Positions 51,649-60,786 of a stretch of DNA of 64,000 nt are shown here, piece by piece. Numbering within the stretch: the first letter of the stretch is position 1; the number at the start of each line of letters is the position of its first letter. The notes below the pieces were generated by a model. That model saw only the letters and a program-made list of their open reading frames with translations, ran no database searches and was not told the origin of the DNA. The stretch is from Acinetobacter geminorum. Lineage in GTDB: Bacteria; Pseudomonadota; Gammaproteobacteria; Pseudomonadales; Moraxellaceae. Where the stretch lies: positions 1 to 64,000 of the forward strand of contig NZ_JABELE010000006.1 of NCBI RefSeq assembly GCF_013009345.1, written 5' to 3'. A program made the position numbers and the translations under genes.

Positions 51649-52929
51649 TTAATTCGCTCCCTGCATCGTTTGAACAACTTCAACCAACTGTTCGAGCAAA
51701 TAGCTTAACTCTTGATGCGTGATGACATACGGTGGCATCACATAAACCAATTTTCCAAAAGGACGGATCCAGATTCCGCGGTCTACAAATTGTTGCTGTA
51801 AGGTTTTCATATCAACATTAAAGGTGAGTTCTACTACACCAATTGCACCCAGCACTCGCACATCGGCAACATAATCAAGCTGACTTAAAGGCGTTAAATA
51901 TTGGCTAAGCTGTTGTTCAATTCGCTCAATATTAGCCTGCCAATCTTGCTCAATTAACAATTGCGTACTTTTCAAGGCAACGGCACAGGCAAGTGGATTG
52001 GCCATAAAGGTTGGGCCATGCATAAACACCCCAGCCTCACCGCGACTAATGGTTTCTGCAACCTGCTTTGTCGTTAAGGTAGCAGATAACGTCATGTAGC
52101 CGCCTGTTAGCCCTTTACCTATGCACATAATGTCTGGCTCAACTTGTGCATGTTCCCAAGCAAAAAGCTTACCCGTGCGACCAAAACCAGTCGCAATTTC
52201 ATCGAAAATTAATAACAGATTATATTGTTCACAAAGTGCTTTCGCCTGACGTAAATATTCAGGATGATAAAAACGCATACCCCCTGCACCTTGTACAATC
52301 GGCTCAATAATCAGTGCAGCAAGGTTTTCATGATTTTGCTGAATAGCTTGTTCTAGGTCAGCAATATCTTCTTGATTCCACTCTTCATGAAATTTGGTTT
52401 GCGGTGCTGCTACAAAAAGACGGTTCGGTAAACTTGTACCAAAAATCTGATGCATGCCTGTCACTGGATCACAAACAGACATCGCATTCCATGTATCACC
52501 GTGGTAACCAGAACGCGTAGTAATAAAATTTGTTTTTTGTGGTTGGCCTTGTGCTGTCCAGAATTGCACAGCCATTTTCAAAGCAACTTCAACGGCAACC
52601 GAACCTGAATCTGCATAGAAAATTTTATCGAGATTCGGTGGAGTAATTTTTAAAAGAATTTTTCCAAGTTCAATGGCAGGATCATGAGTTAAACCACCAA
52701 ACATGATATGCGACATGTTCTGTAATTGATCCGTCACTGCCTGATTGAGTTCAGGGTGGTTATAGCCGTGAATTGCACACCACCATGACGACATACCATC
52801 AATTAAAGTTGTACCATCATCTAGTTCAATCGTTGCCCCATAGGCACGTTTAACTTTAAATGTTGGTAAAGGTTGGGTCATTGAGGTATATGGATGCCAA
52901 ATATGTTCCAAATCAAAATTATCGGTCAT
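51649..52929 (-). CDS. bioA: Adenosylmethionine-8-amino-7-oxononanoate aminotransferase
   Basis: Uses SAM as amino donor to make DAPA. The 426-residue class III aminotransferase starts LEHIWHPYTSMTQP and has SSWWCAIHGYNHP near residue 47, the DEIATGFGRTG block, and the PLP Lys in GKGLTGGY near 275. First gene of the bioA-F-C-D block. A 93-nt spacer separates it from bioH. Confidence 0.95.
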   Translation of the reverse strand: MTDNFDLEHIWHPYTSMTQPLPTFKVKRAYGATIELDDGTTLIDGMSSWWCAIHGYNHPELNQAVTDQLQNMSHIMFGGLTHDPAIELGKILLKITPPNLDKIFYADSGSVAVEVALKMAVQFWTAQGQPQKTNFITTRSGYHGDTWNAMSVCDPVTGMHQIFGTSLPNRLFVAAPQTKFHEEWNQEDIADLEQAIQQNHENLAALIIEPIVQGAGGMRFYHPEYLRQAKALCEQYNLLLIFDEIATGFGRTGKLFAWEHAQVEPDIMCIGKGLTGGYMTLSATLTTKQVAETISRGEAGVFMHGPTFMANPLACAVALKSTQLLIEQDWQANIERIEQQLSQYLTPLSQLDYVADVRVLGAIGVVELTFNVDMKTLQQQFVDRGIWIRPFGKLVYVMPPYVITHQELSYLLEQLVEVVQTMQGAN

Positions 52930-53022
52930 CCTCTATACCCTTTTACAGCAATTAAATCTTTCATTTAGCACATGTTAAACCTGTTAAGAATGAAAGAAAA
53001 TTGCGAGATCCACCAAAGCTTA

Positions 53023-53754
53023 TTAACTTTGCTGATGAATTGTTAAAAATTGGCAGATTTCTTCAATTGTTCGGTCCATTTCTAGATATGGAAAAGCATG
53101 AGTAGCGCCTTCTAGCACTTTATAATTCATGTTTTCTGTTGTGATATTCTTGAAATTTTCAATAATTTTGCAAGGAACAACATTATCTTGCTCGGCAAAC
53201 ACATGAAGCTGCGGACCTGGGTAGCTTTTTATGTTATCTACCAAATTTAGTTGTTCAAGCATTTTCAAACCCACTGATAGCAATTCACTTGAAGGAGGAT
53301 TTGCTATGTTTTGTATGCTTACCCAATCTTGTTTGGCCTGAGATGAACCGAGTGTAATTAAATAATAAAAACGCTTTAAAGTGACTTGCGGGTTTTGAAA
53401 AAAAGAAGCTTTAAATTGACTAAACACATCAGTAGGCATTGCAGTTTGCCAATCAGGGTGTGCAACAAAACAAGGATTTGAAGCAAGTGTAATTAACGTT
53501 TTAGTTTGCCCTGTTCGTTGATAAAAGTTGTCAACCAGTTGAGTTGCTAACTGTCCACCTAAAGACCAACCTATTACTACATCAACCTCAGACACTAAAT
53601 CAAGCTGTGCTTGAAAGTTACTATCTAAAATATTAAAAATATTAATAAGTTGCGTCTCAAAACCCATTTTTTCCAAATGCAATTTAAGGGATTGCAAAGG
53701 TTCGACACCTACTCCCCAACCTGTAATTAATAAAATTTTATTTTGTAACTTCAT
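53023..53754 (-). CDS. bioH: Pimeloyl-[ACP] methyl ester esterase, BioH-like
   Basis: Alpha/beta hydrolase of 243 residues with nucleophile Ser64 in GWSLGG, acid in AEQDNVVP and the His in GATHAFPY. The segment LITLASNPCFVAHPDWQ matches E. coli BioH, and placement next to bioA-F-C-D supports the role of removing the methyl from pimeloyl-ACP methyl ester. The start is ATG 53754 with AGCAGG ahead; the frame is open 24 codons further in AT-rich DNA that carries a TATAAT and is thus likely promoter. Confidence 0.85.
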   Translation of the reverse strand: MKLQNKILLITGWGVGVEPLQSLKLHLEKMGFETQLINIFNILDSNFQAQLDLVSEVDVVIGWSLGGQLATQLVDNFYQRTGQTKTLITLASNPCFVAHPDWQTAMPTDVFSQFKASFFQNPQVTLKRFYYLITLGSSQAKQDWVSIQNIANPPSSELLSVGLKMLEQLNLVDNIKSYPGPQLHVFAEQDNVVPCKIIENFKNITTENMNYKVLEGATHAFPYLEMDRTIEEICQFLTIHQQS

Positions 53755-54110
53755 ATGCCTGCTCAAAGCCGATTTTATAAGGATTATATAATAATATCGA
53801 TTTAAAATATCTTTTAAAATCAACATAAAAATTAGATTTCAAAAAGTAAAATCAACTATTTATGAGTATTTAATATTCTGAAATATATTGATAAACAAGA
53901 CCTGCATTATTCATAGTAAACATACAAAAATTTAATTATCTAAACATTGAAGCCAATCAAAAAACAACATACTCCACACTTCACCTATAAATCCATTATG
54001 CAATGTAATTAATGTTAATACTTATGTTTTTTTATTAAAAGAAATGACTCATCAATTCATTTTAATGCTAGAAGATTAATTATTGATCAAAAAGTATTAG
54101 GAAGGCTAAT
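53755..54110. other. 356-nt divergent spacer bioH/otsB
   Basis: Very AT-rich. A TATAAT on the minus strand near 53785-53790 could serve bioH. On the plus side an AGGAAGG ribosome binding site precedes otsB. No clear BirA-type operator, RNA or repeat was found. Confidence 0.5.
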
Positions 54111-54962
54111 ATGAACAGTCAAAACACAATATTTGATGGGAGAGAAAAAAATACATCTTTTGTTACACCCAACGATATTATAAATAACTTATCTTTCGAT
54201 AAAAATTACTGCTTATTTTTGGATATTGATGGCACATTAGCACCCTTTCAAATTAATCCTGAGCATAGTTTTATTCCACAGACTACATTAGAAGTTATAA
54301 AAAAAATTACTAAATTAAATATACCTGTTATTGCTGTAACAGGTCGTGATGTAGATACTGCAAGAAAACTACTACATCCTATTGAAGTTCCAATTGCTGG
54401 TTTACATGGTTTAGATATTTATTTTGATTCAGGAAATTATATTCGACCAGATTTAAGCAGTATTAATTTCAAAAAATTAAAACAAGATATTCTCAAAAAT
54501 TGTGATAAACACCCCGAATTATTAATCGAAGACAAAGGATATTCTATTGCCTTACATTATCGTAAAAATCCTAATTTAGAAAATAATGCTATTAATATTA
54601 TGCAGCAAATTAATCTCAATTATCCCCACTTAAAAATAAATAGAGGAAAATTTGTTATTGAATTAATTCCAAACCAAGCTGATAAAGGTAGAGCAATTGA
54701 GACTATATTAAATCACCTTAATTTACCCTGTGTATTACCTATTTTTATAGGTGATGATTTAACAGATGAATCTGGTTTCACTTACATTAATCAGCAAGCT
54801 GGCCTTAGTATTAAAGTAGGTCCAGGCGAAACACAAGCTAAATATAGATTAAAAGATATCGATAGTGTCGCGGATTTTCTTCTTTTATTTCAAAACAAAA
54901 TAAAAAGCTTATATGTCAAAATTAGCCAAAATCAGAATGGAGAAAAATTATGTCTAAATTAA
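54111..54962 (+). CDS. otsB: Trehalose-6-phosphate phosphatase
   Basis: Dephosphorylates trehalose 6-phosphate. The 283-residue HAD-type enzyme has LFLDIDGTLAPF near residue 35, AVTGRD near 78, and IGDDLTDESGF near 220. Its codons are more AT-rich than those of its neighbours. AGGAAGG ribosome binding site; its end overlaps otsA by 13 nt. Trehalose made by OtsBA is known in Acinetobacter for osmotic and desiccation tolerance. Confidence 0.95.
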   Translation: MNSQNTIFDGREKNTSFVTPNDIINNLSFDKNYCLFLDIDGTLAPFQINPEHSFIPQTTLEVIKKITKLNIPVIAVTGRDVDTARKLLHPIEVPIAGLHGLDIYFDSGNYIRPDLSSINFKKLKQDILKNCDKHPELLIEDKGYSIALHYRKNPNLENNAINIMQQINLNYPHLKINRGKFVIELIPNQADKGRAIETILNHLNLPCVLPIFIGDDLTDESGFTYINQQAGLSIKVGPGETQAKYRLKDIDSVADFLLLFQNKIKSLYVKISQNQNGEKLCLN

Positions 54963-56383
54963 TCGTATTATCGAACAGAATAAGTATGCCATCGGGTAAA
55001 GCTTCGGCAGGTGGTCTTGCTGTAGCTGTACAAGATGCACTAAATGATAGTAACGGCATCTGGTTAGGCTGGAATGGGCAGCAAATTACCGATAGCGAAG
55101 CGCCAGAATTTGAGCAGGCTTATTCTCAAGGAATTGACTACATTACCTGTCCCCTCACTCATCAGCAATATGCCCAATATTATTGTGGTTTTGCTAACAA
55201 AGTTTTGTGGCCAGCAATGCATCATAGAGATGATCTAATTGAATATGATGCAGAAGAATATAAGACGTATCAAAAGGTTAATCGCTTATTTGCTCAAAAG
55301 CTAAAAGAGCTTGCTCAGCCTGAAGATCTTATTTGGGTGCACGATTACCACTTTTTTAGTGTGGCTCGCTATTGCCGTGAATTAGGCATGCAAAACAAAA
55401 TTGGTTTCTTCTTACATATTCCTTTTGCCAGTCTAAATATTTGGCACAAAATTCCGGTAGCCCGTGAGTTAATTCAAGACTTGAGTCAATATGATGTTAT
55501 TGGCTTACAAACTCAGATTGACCAAAATGCCTGCATGCAGACTTGTCTGAATTTACTCGAAGCTCAAAAAATTCAAAGCAACAGTATTAGCTACAAAAAA
55601 CGTCAAATATTAATTAAATCGTACCCAATTGGTGTTCAGCCTGAACTTATACAAAACCAAGCCCAACAAGATTTGGCAACCTCTTCGGTGTTTAATTTTG
55701 AAGAAATACCACGTCAAAAGACAATTATTGGAGTTGATCGCATTGATTATTCAAAAGGTTTACTTGAAAGATTTAATACCTTTGCAACCTTTTTGGAAAC
55801 CAGCCCCGAATATCATGGCTTAGTTCGACATCTTCAAGTGGCAATTCCTTCTCGTACCGATATTCCAGCTTATCAACGCTTATACCAACGTTTTAAAACC
55901 AAGCTAGAGTTAATTAACGAAGAGTTTGCACATGAAGACTGGAGACCTGTAGATTGCTGCTATGATACGGTACAACACCATAATCTCATGCACATTTATC
56001 GTCATTCAGATATTTGCTGGATCAGTTCACTACGTGATGGTATGAATCTAGTCGCTAAAGAGTATATTGCGGCACAAGACCCAGAAAATCCAGGTGTGCT
56101 CATTTTATCTAAATATGCTGGTGCTGCTGAACAGATGTCTCAAGCATTGATTGTTGATCCGCAAGATAGAGCCGCAATGATGGATACTTTAAAAATGGCT
56201 TTAGAAATGTCTAAAACTGAGCGTATTAATCGTTATCAACAATTGATAGAGGGATTAACATCATCTGATCTTACCAATTGGCGAAACAATTTCTTGGATG
56301 ATTTAGAAAAGACACCAACTTTACTAATGAAGCCTCAGCGCTTATTACAAGATAATTATCAATCTATTTATCAGGTTCTATAA
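54950..56383 (+). CDS. otsA: Trehalose-6-phosphate synthase
   Basis: GT20 glucosyltransferase joining UDP-glucose and glucose 6-phosphate. The 477 residues include SNRISMPSGKASAGGLA at the N-terminus, VHDYHFF near 127, and the nucleotide-sugar site RDGMNLVAKEY near 362. Translation is probably coupled to otsB, whose last 13 nt it overlaps. A GGAGAAA site lies ahead of ATG 54950. Confidence 0.96.
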   Translation: MSKLIVLSNRISMPSGKASAGGLAVAVQDALNDSNGIWLGWNGQQITDSEAPEFEQAYSQGIDYITCPLTHQQYAQYYCGFANKVLWPAMHHRDDLIEYDAEEYKTYQKVNRLFAQKLKELAQPEDLIWVHDYHFFSVARYCRELGMQNKIGFFLHIPFASLNIWHKIPVARELIQDLSQYDVIGLQTQIDQNACMQTCLNLLEAQKIQSNSISYKKRQILIKSYPIGVQPELIQNQAQQDLATSSVFNFEEIPRQKTIIGVDRIDYSKGLLERFNTFATFLETSPEYHGLVRHLQVAIPSRTDIPAYQRLYQRFKTKLELINEEFAHEDWRPVDCCYDTVQHHNLMHIYRHSDICWISSLRDGMNLVAKEYIAAQDPENPGVLILSKYAGAAEQMSQALIVDPQDRAAMMDTLKMALEMSKTERINRYQQLIEGLTSSDLTNWRNNFLDDLEKTPTLLMKPQRLLQDNYQSIYQVL

Positions 56384-56389
56384 ATCTAA

Positions 56390-56426
56390 ATAAAAGAACC
56401 TCGAGAAATTAAATTTCTCGAGGTTC
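56390..56426 (-). terminator. Terminator of the MFS gene
   Basis: Near-perfect 15-bp stem (56396-56410 with 56412-56426, containing CTCGAGAAATT) with TTTTATTTA following on the minus strand. It may also end otsA transcripts although the plus-strand tail has no T run. Confidence 0.8.
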
Positions 56427-56452
56427 GCTATTTGGTGATTATTATTTATAAA

Positions 56453-57700
56453 TTAATTTGTCTTTACTAATGTAAAACGGTTAAGTAAAGCAATAATAAA
56501 TAGTAATACAGCTACTCCTGTTAAAACCGTACTTAAACCAGTCCATTCTCCAATTAAACCGATTAAAGCTGGCCCACTTAATGAACCTGTATAGGCAATT
56601 GTTGATACTAAAGAAAGTGCTGCTGCTTTAGGCATATTGTTTTGTCGACCAACACGAGAAAACATCACGGGTACAATATTAGAACAGCCTAGTCCTAATA
56701 ATGCATAGCCCAATACAACCACTTGCCATACGGGTGCCGTTACAATAACAGCCATACCAATAGCGGCTCCAATTGCACTATAAGTCACAATATTTTTTTC
56801 ACCCCATTGCTTAAGCAAGATATGACCTGCAAAACGACCAGTCGTCATACTAAGCGCAAAGAAAGTGTAAGCTAGACCAGCAAAAGCAGGATTAAGCTGA
56901 TATTTACTTGTTAAATAAATACCCCCCCAGTCCATTGCTGCACCTTCTGATAAAAAGGCAATAAAGCACATCATACCAATAAGCAGAATAATGCCATCAG
57001 GACGATAAAATTTTTTCGGTGCTTGAGTTGTATCTTCATGTGGCTTTTCATCCTGTTCAAAAGACGTTAAACAAGAAGGAATAGCAACGCCACCAATAAC
57101 AAGCAAAATCATAACAACTGATAAAGTGCTCATTAGAGGAGAAAGGCCTACGGCTAATAGTGCTGTCACAAGCATAGCGCCTGTTAAGCCACCAAGACTG
57201 CACATTCCATGGAAGCTCGACATGAGAGCTCGCACACTATGTTTTTCAACAACTACTGCTTGTAAGTTGATAGCTACTCCAAGACATCCTGCTGCCGATC
57301 CAAAGATAAACAACGCTACAGCCATGGTCACAATGCTGCTCCATATCGTAAGGCTAGGCAATAAGACCATTAACAACATCAATGCCAAAGCAATTAACGG
57401 ACGACATCCCCAGCGCTTTACTAAAGCACCAGTCGCAGGCATAGCAATCATTGAGCCAATACCCATACACAGCAAAAGTAAACCAAAATCGGCATGATTT
57501 AGGTTTAAACGCTGCTGTGCAAAAGGAATAAGAGGTGCCCAAGCTGCAGTCGCAAAACCTAAGCTAAAAAAGCTTAGTCGTGTTGCAAGACGCTGTGTGC
57601 TTAGGAGAGTAGCTGTATCTAAAACAGCAGGTTTGGTAAATAACATATTTCGCGAACTCACCATAAAATCATTGGCGATCCATACCAACCGATTTTCCAT
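56453..57700 (-). CDS. MFS transporter (YbjJ/FucP-like)
   Basis: A 415-residue major facilitator with about 12 membrane segments. The family motif GALVKRWGCRPLIALAL follows the second segment. The layout and segments such as FHGMCSLGGLTGA and GAAMDWGGIYL resemble YbjJ-type carriers whose substrate is not known; sugar carriers are related. The ATG at 57700 has AAGGG as ribosome binding site, lying inside a strong leader hairpin (57704-57741). Inner in-frame ATGs at residues 13 and 19 are less supported. Confidence 0.82.
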   Translation of the reverse strand: MENRLVWIANDFMVSSRNMLFTKPAVLDTATLLSTQRLATRLSFFSLGFATAAWAPLIPFAQQRLNLNHADFGLLLLCMGIGSMIAMPATGALVKRWGCRPLIALALMLLMVLLPSLTIWSSIVTMAVALFIFGSAAGCLGVAINLQAVVVEKHSVRALMSSFHGMCSLGGLTGAMLVTALLAVGLSPLMSTLSVVMILLVIGGVAIPSCLTSFEQDEKPHEDTTQAPKKFYRPDGIILLIGMMCFIAFLSEGAAMDWGGIYLTSKYQLNPAFAGLAYTFFALSMTTGRFAGHILLKQWGEKNIVTYSAIGAAIGMAVIVTAPVWQVVVLGYALLGLGCSNIVPVMFSRVGRQNNMPKAAALSLVSTIAYTGSLSGPALIGLIGEWTGLSTVLTGVAVLLFIIALLNRFTLVKTN

Positions 57701-57703
57701 AGA

Positions 57704-57741
57704 AAAACCCTTGCCTCATTAAATTTCTAGGCAAGGGTTTT
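57704..57741 (-). promoter_or_regulatory. Leader hairpin covering the MFS ribosome binding site
   Basis: 13-bp inverted repeat (57704-57716 with 57729-57741), 12-nt loop. On the minus strand the 3' arm AGGCAAGGG holds the ribosome binding site and is followed by TTTTTCT and the ATG. The shape is that of a terminator, but it lies between a likely -10 (TATAAT, about 57755-57760) and the start codon. It could be an attenuator, a thermosensor or a protein-controlled switch. Confidence 0.5.
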
Positions 57742-57818
57742 ATTGGCGAAATTATATACAATTTCATAAAAAAAACAGGGGGTATGATACAATTTTTCTG
57801 ACTTTTTTGTAACTGCTA

Positions 57819-57840
57819 AAGCCTTATATAGTAAGGCTTT
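57819..57840. other. Short hairpin in the bfr-MFS spacer
   Basis: AAAGCCTTA-TATAG-TAAGGCTTT inverted repeat of 9 bp between the bfr terminator and the MFS promoter region. It may be a second stop for bfr transcripts or an operator; the flanks give no T run of more than a few bases. Confidence 0.35.
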
Positions 57841-57904
57841 GAATATGTTCAATTTGACAAAATTAACATCCAAGTTAAGACTTCATTTTATTAAAATGAG
57901 TCAA

Positions 57905-57928
57905 TAAAAAACCCAGCCTTAGCTGGGT
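57905..57928 (-). terminator. Terminator of bfr
   Basis: ACCCAGC-CTTA-GCTGGGT stem followed by TTTTTTATTG on the minus strand, just after the bfr stop codon. Confidence 0.9.
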
Positions 57929-57935
57929 CTTTTTA

Positions 57936-58400
57936 TTAAATTTGAGATTGAATATAGTTTTGTAAGCCAATCAACTCAATTAAACGTAATTGCTTTTCTA
58001 ACCAGTATGTATGGTCTTCTTCAGTATCTGATAATTGTTGACGCAACATATCACGACTAATGTAATCGCCCTTCTCCTCACAAAGTTTGATACCTGTCGC
58101 TAACTTTTCGCGAACATGATATTCAAGCGCCAAATCAGCTTTTAAACAAGATACAACGTCTGTACCAACATTAATATCTTCACGATGCATATTTGGTTTA
58201 GCACCTAAAAACAATACACGGCGAATGATCGCATCAGCATGAGAAGCTTCTTCTTGCATCTCATGATCAATACGTTCATAAATTTTATTTAAACCCCAAT
58301 CTTCATACATACGAGAATGGATCAAATATTGATCACGGGCAGCCAATTCTCCGCCAATGAGCATATTTAAATAGTCTATGACTTCTGGATTGCCACGCAT
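57936..58400 (-). CDS. Bacterioferritin without the usual heme-ligand Met
   Basis: Iron storage protein, 154 residues, four-helix bundle. Ferroxidase ligands are present: Glu18, Glu51, His54, Glu93, Glu127 and His130 (Glu94 in E. coli numbering). Met52, the heme axial ligand of E. coli Bfr, is Ala here; a nearby Met48 is unlikely to replace it by position. Heme-free Bfr subunits are known in Neisseria and Pseudomonas, where a second, heme-binding subunit is made. No bacterioferritin-associated ferredoxin gene is next to it. AGGAG ribosome binding site before ATG 58400. Confidence 0.93.
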   Translation of the reverse strand: MRGNPEVIDYLNMLIGGELAARDQYLIHSRMYEDWGLNKIYERIDHEMQEEASHADAIIRRVLFLGAKPNMHREDINVGTDVVSCLKADLALEYHVREKLATGIKLCEEKGDYISRDMLRQQLSDTEEDHTYWLEKQLRLIELIGLQNYIQSQI

Positions 58401-58545
58401 AATAAATCTCCTATCGTATAAAGACTATTATGGGCAATCTTAAAAGTGATTGCAAAATAAAAAATAGTTAAGTTTATGATTTTTATCAAATTAAAATGAG
58501 AAACATACGCATTTACAGTTTAAGTTATTTAAATTTCCTCTGCAA

Positions 58546-58585
58546 AAAGAAACGCTTGTCCAATTTATAAGTTCAGACAAGCGTT
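58546..58585 (-). terminator. Terminator of ligA
   Basis: 10-bp stem AACGCTTGTC/GACAAGCGTT with a 15-nt loop, followed on the minus strand by TCTTTTTG. It ends the smc-zipA-ligA unit. Confidence 0.8.
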
Positions 58586-58652
58586 AAAATATGGCTCAAA
58601 CCATCAATTTATAAATTTGTAACTAAAATCAATGGTTCTTATTTCGGTAGGT

Positions 58653-60692
58653 CTATTCGCTTAAAGTCTGCCCATAGCTTGCCATAAGTGATAAGAAATC
58701 AGTCTCATTCATAACAGCAATACCTAGTTTTGCTGCTTTTTCTAATTTCGAACCAGCCTTCTCGCCCGCAACAACACATTTGGTTTTACTCGATACACTA
58801 CCGCTTACACGCGCACCTAATGCTTGTAGCATTTGAGTAGCCTGATCACGCGTCATTTGCTCTAATGTGCCCGTTAACACCCAGCTTTCGCCATTTAATG
58901 GCTGGCGTGTTGGAGCAGTCGGTGCATCCCAATGAATACCTGCTGCAATTAAGCGATCAAGCACTTCAATGTTGTGCGGTGCCAAGAAAAAGTCAGCAAT
59001 CCACTCTGCAGTAATATCACCAACATCTGGTGTTTTCTTTAAAGCTTCAACATCAGCAGATTTAAGCGCTTCTAAAGTTTGGAAAGTATTGGCTAACATC
59101 CTAGCTGTTGTTTCACCTACACCACGAATTCCTAAAGCATAAATAAAACGTGCTAGAGTCGTCTTCTTACTAGCTTCAATAGCATCAATCAGATTTTGTA
59201 CCGATTTCTCGCCCATTTTTTCAATCCCGAGTAAAGTTTCTCGGTGTTCGTGCAAATGGTAAATATCGGCAACATCTTTGAGCAAATCGAGGTGTAATAA
59301 AGACTCTACCCAACGATCACCTAAACCTTCAATATCCAGAGCTTTACGTGATACGAAGTGACGAATCGCTTCAATACGCTGTGCAGCACAGTACAGTCCA
59401 CCAGAACAACGTGCTAAAGCTTCCCCTTCAGGCATTACAACTGGTGAAGCACAAACAGGGCAGCTTTCAGGTAAATGTACAACTTCTGCATCAACAGGAC
59501 GAAACTCTGGCCAGACTTTTTCTACTTTAGGAATAACATCGCCTGTACGATAAACACTCACCGTGTCACCAACACGTACATCAAGACGATGGATTTCACC
59601 AATATTGTGTAAAGTTACATTGGAAACCGTAACCCCCCCCACAAATACAGGGTTTAAACGCGCTACTGGAGTCAAAGTACCGGTACGCCCTACTTGCCAA
59701 TCAATCTGATCAACCGTAGTTAATGCAGCTTGTGCAGGGAATTTATAAGCAGTTGCCCAACGTGGTTCACGACTTAAAAAACCAAGTTGTTGCTGTTGCT
59801 TTAAGTCATCAACCTTTACAACCATCCCGTCAATTTCAACTTGTAGATCTGAACGTTCTTGCTGAATTTGCTCATAACGTTGCTGTACTTCTTGAATCGA
59901 ATTACACAGATATTGACGTTCAGCAATTTCAAATCCAAGTTTTGTGAGCCATTGCAAACTGTCATGCATGGTAGTTAAGCCATGATTAGGTTCACATTGA
60001 GCGATGCCGTAAGCATAAAATGCTAAAGGTCGAGCCGCAGCAATATTAGGATCAAGTTGTCTTAAACTACCGGCTGCTGCATTACGCGGATTCGCAAATG
60101 TTTTATCGCCTTTGGCTTCCTGTTCGGCATTGAGTTTTTCAAAACCGGACTTTGGCATAAGTACTTCACCACGAACTTCCAGCAAACGTGGAATTTCAAA
60201 GTGATCTGAATGTAACACTTTAGGCAAATTACGAATCGTTTTAACGTTCTGGGTAATGTCTTCCCCAGTTTCTCCGTCACCACGTGTAACGCCACGTATT
60301 AACACACCATTTTCATACCAGAGAGAAATCGCAAGACCATCAAGTTTTAGTTCGACTTCGTATTGTACTTTTTGATTAGGCAAACGCTCTTCAACACGAC
60401 GTGCAAATGCAAACAAGTCTTCCTGATTAAAAACGTTCCCCAAAGAAAGCATCGGAACTACATGAGTCACACTTTGAAATTTAGAGAGTGCTTGTCCACC
60501 TACTTTTGTAGTTGGTGAATCTGATTGAACAAGATCAGGATATTGCTCTTCTAAAGCTTTTAACTGGTGAAATAAATGATCATATTCACTGTCCGAGATT
60601 GTCGGCTGATCCATGACATAGTAGGCATGGTTATGCTTTGCAATCAGTTGAATAAGCTGACGCATCTGTTCGATCACGGAAGTTGTTGCCAT
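58653..60692 (-). CDS. ligA: NAD-dependent DNA ligase
   Basis: Seals nicks in DNA using NAD+. The 679 residues comprise the NMN-binding Ia domain, the adenylation domain with nucleophile Lys116 in ELKLDGLAI, the OB fold, a four-Cys zinc finger (CPVC ... CSGGLYC), helix-hairpin-helix repeats and a C-terminal BRCT domain. The start ATG 60692 (MATTSV) follows GGTGA; upstream in-frame ATGs at 60707 and 60731 lack a site. Third gene after smc and zipA, an order common in Pseudomonas and Acinetobacter. Confidence 0.96.
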   Translation of the reverse strand: MATTSVIEQMRQLIQLIAKHNHAYYVMDQPTISDSEYDHLFHQLKALEEQYPDLVQSDSPTTKVGGQALSKFQSVTHVVPMLSLGNVFNQEDLFAFARRVEERLPNQKVQYEVELKLDGLAISLWYENGVLIRGVTRGDGETGEDITQNVKTIRNLPKVLHSDHFEIPRLLEVRGEVLMPKSGFEKLNAEQEAKGDKTFANPRNAAAGSLRQLDPNIAAARPLAFYAYGIAQCEPNHGLTTMHDSLQWLTKLGFEIAERQYLCNSIQEVQQRYEQIQQERSDLQVEIDGMVVKVDDLKQQQQLGFLSREPRWATAYKFPAQAALTTVDQIDWQVGRTGTLTPVARLNPVFVGGVTVSNVTLHNIGEIHRLDVRVGDTVSVYRTGDVIPKVEKVWPEFRPVDAEVVHLPESCPVCASPVVMPEGEALARCSGGLYCAAQRIEAIRHFVSRKALDIEGLGDRWVESLLHLDLLKDVADIYHLHEHRETLLGIEKMGEKSVQNLIDAIEASKKTTLARFIYALGIRGVGETTARMLANTFQTLEALKSADVEALKKTPDVGDITAEWIADFFLAPHNIEVLDRLIAAGIHWDAPTAPTRQPLNGESWVLTGTLEQMTRDQATQMLQALGARVSGSVSSKTKCVVAGEKAGSKLEKAAKLGIAVMNETDFLSLMASYGQTLSE

Positions 60693-60786
60693 TATGTTAT
60701 TCACCATAAAAAAGGGTGGAAATTTCTCCACCCTGAGCTGCGACTAGATATGTTGCAATTATCGCAACGAACGTAAAAAATTAAAA

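Noticed and set aside
52930..53022. BirA-type biotin operator in the bioH-bioA spacer
   Set aside because: One TGTTAAACC resembles a half-site, but no matching second half at the right distance was found.
60693..60731. N-terminal extension of ligA
   Set aside because: The added residues are not part of the conserved ligase start and no ribosome binding site precedes ATG 60731.
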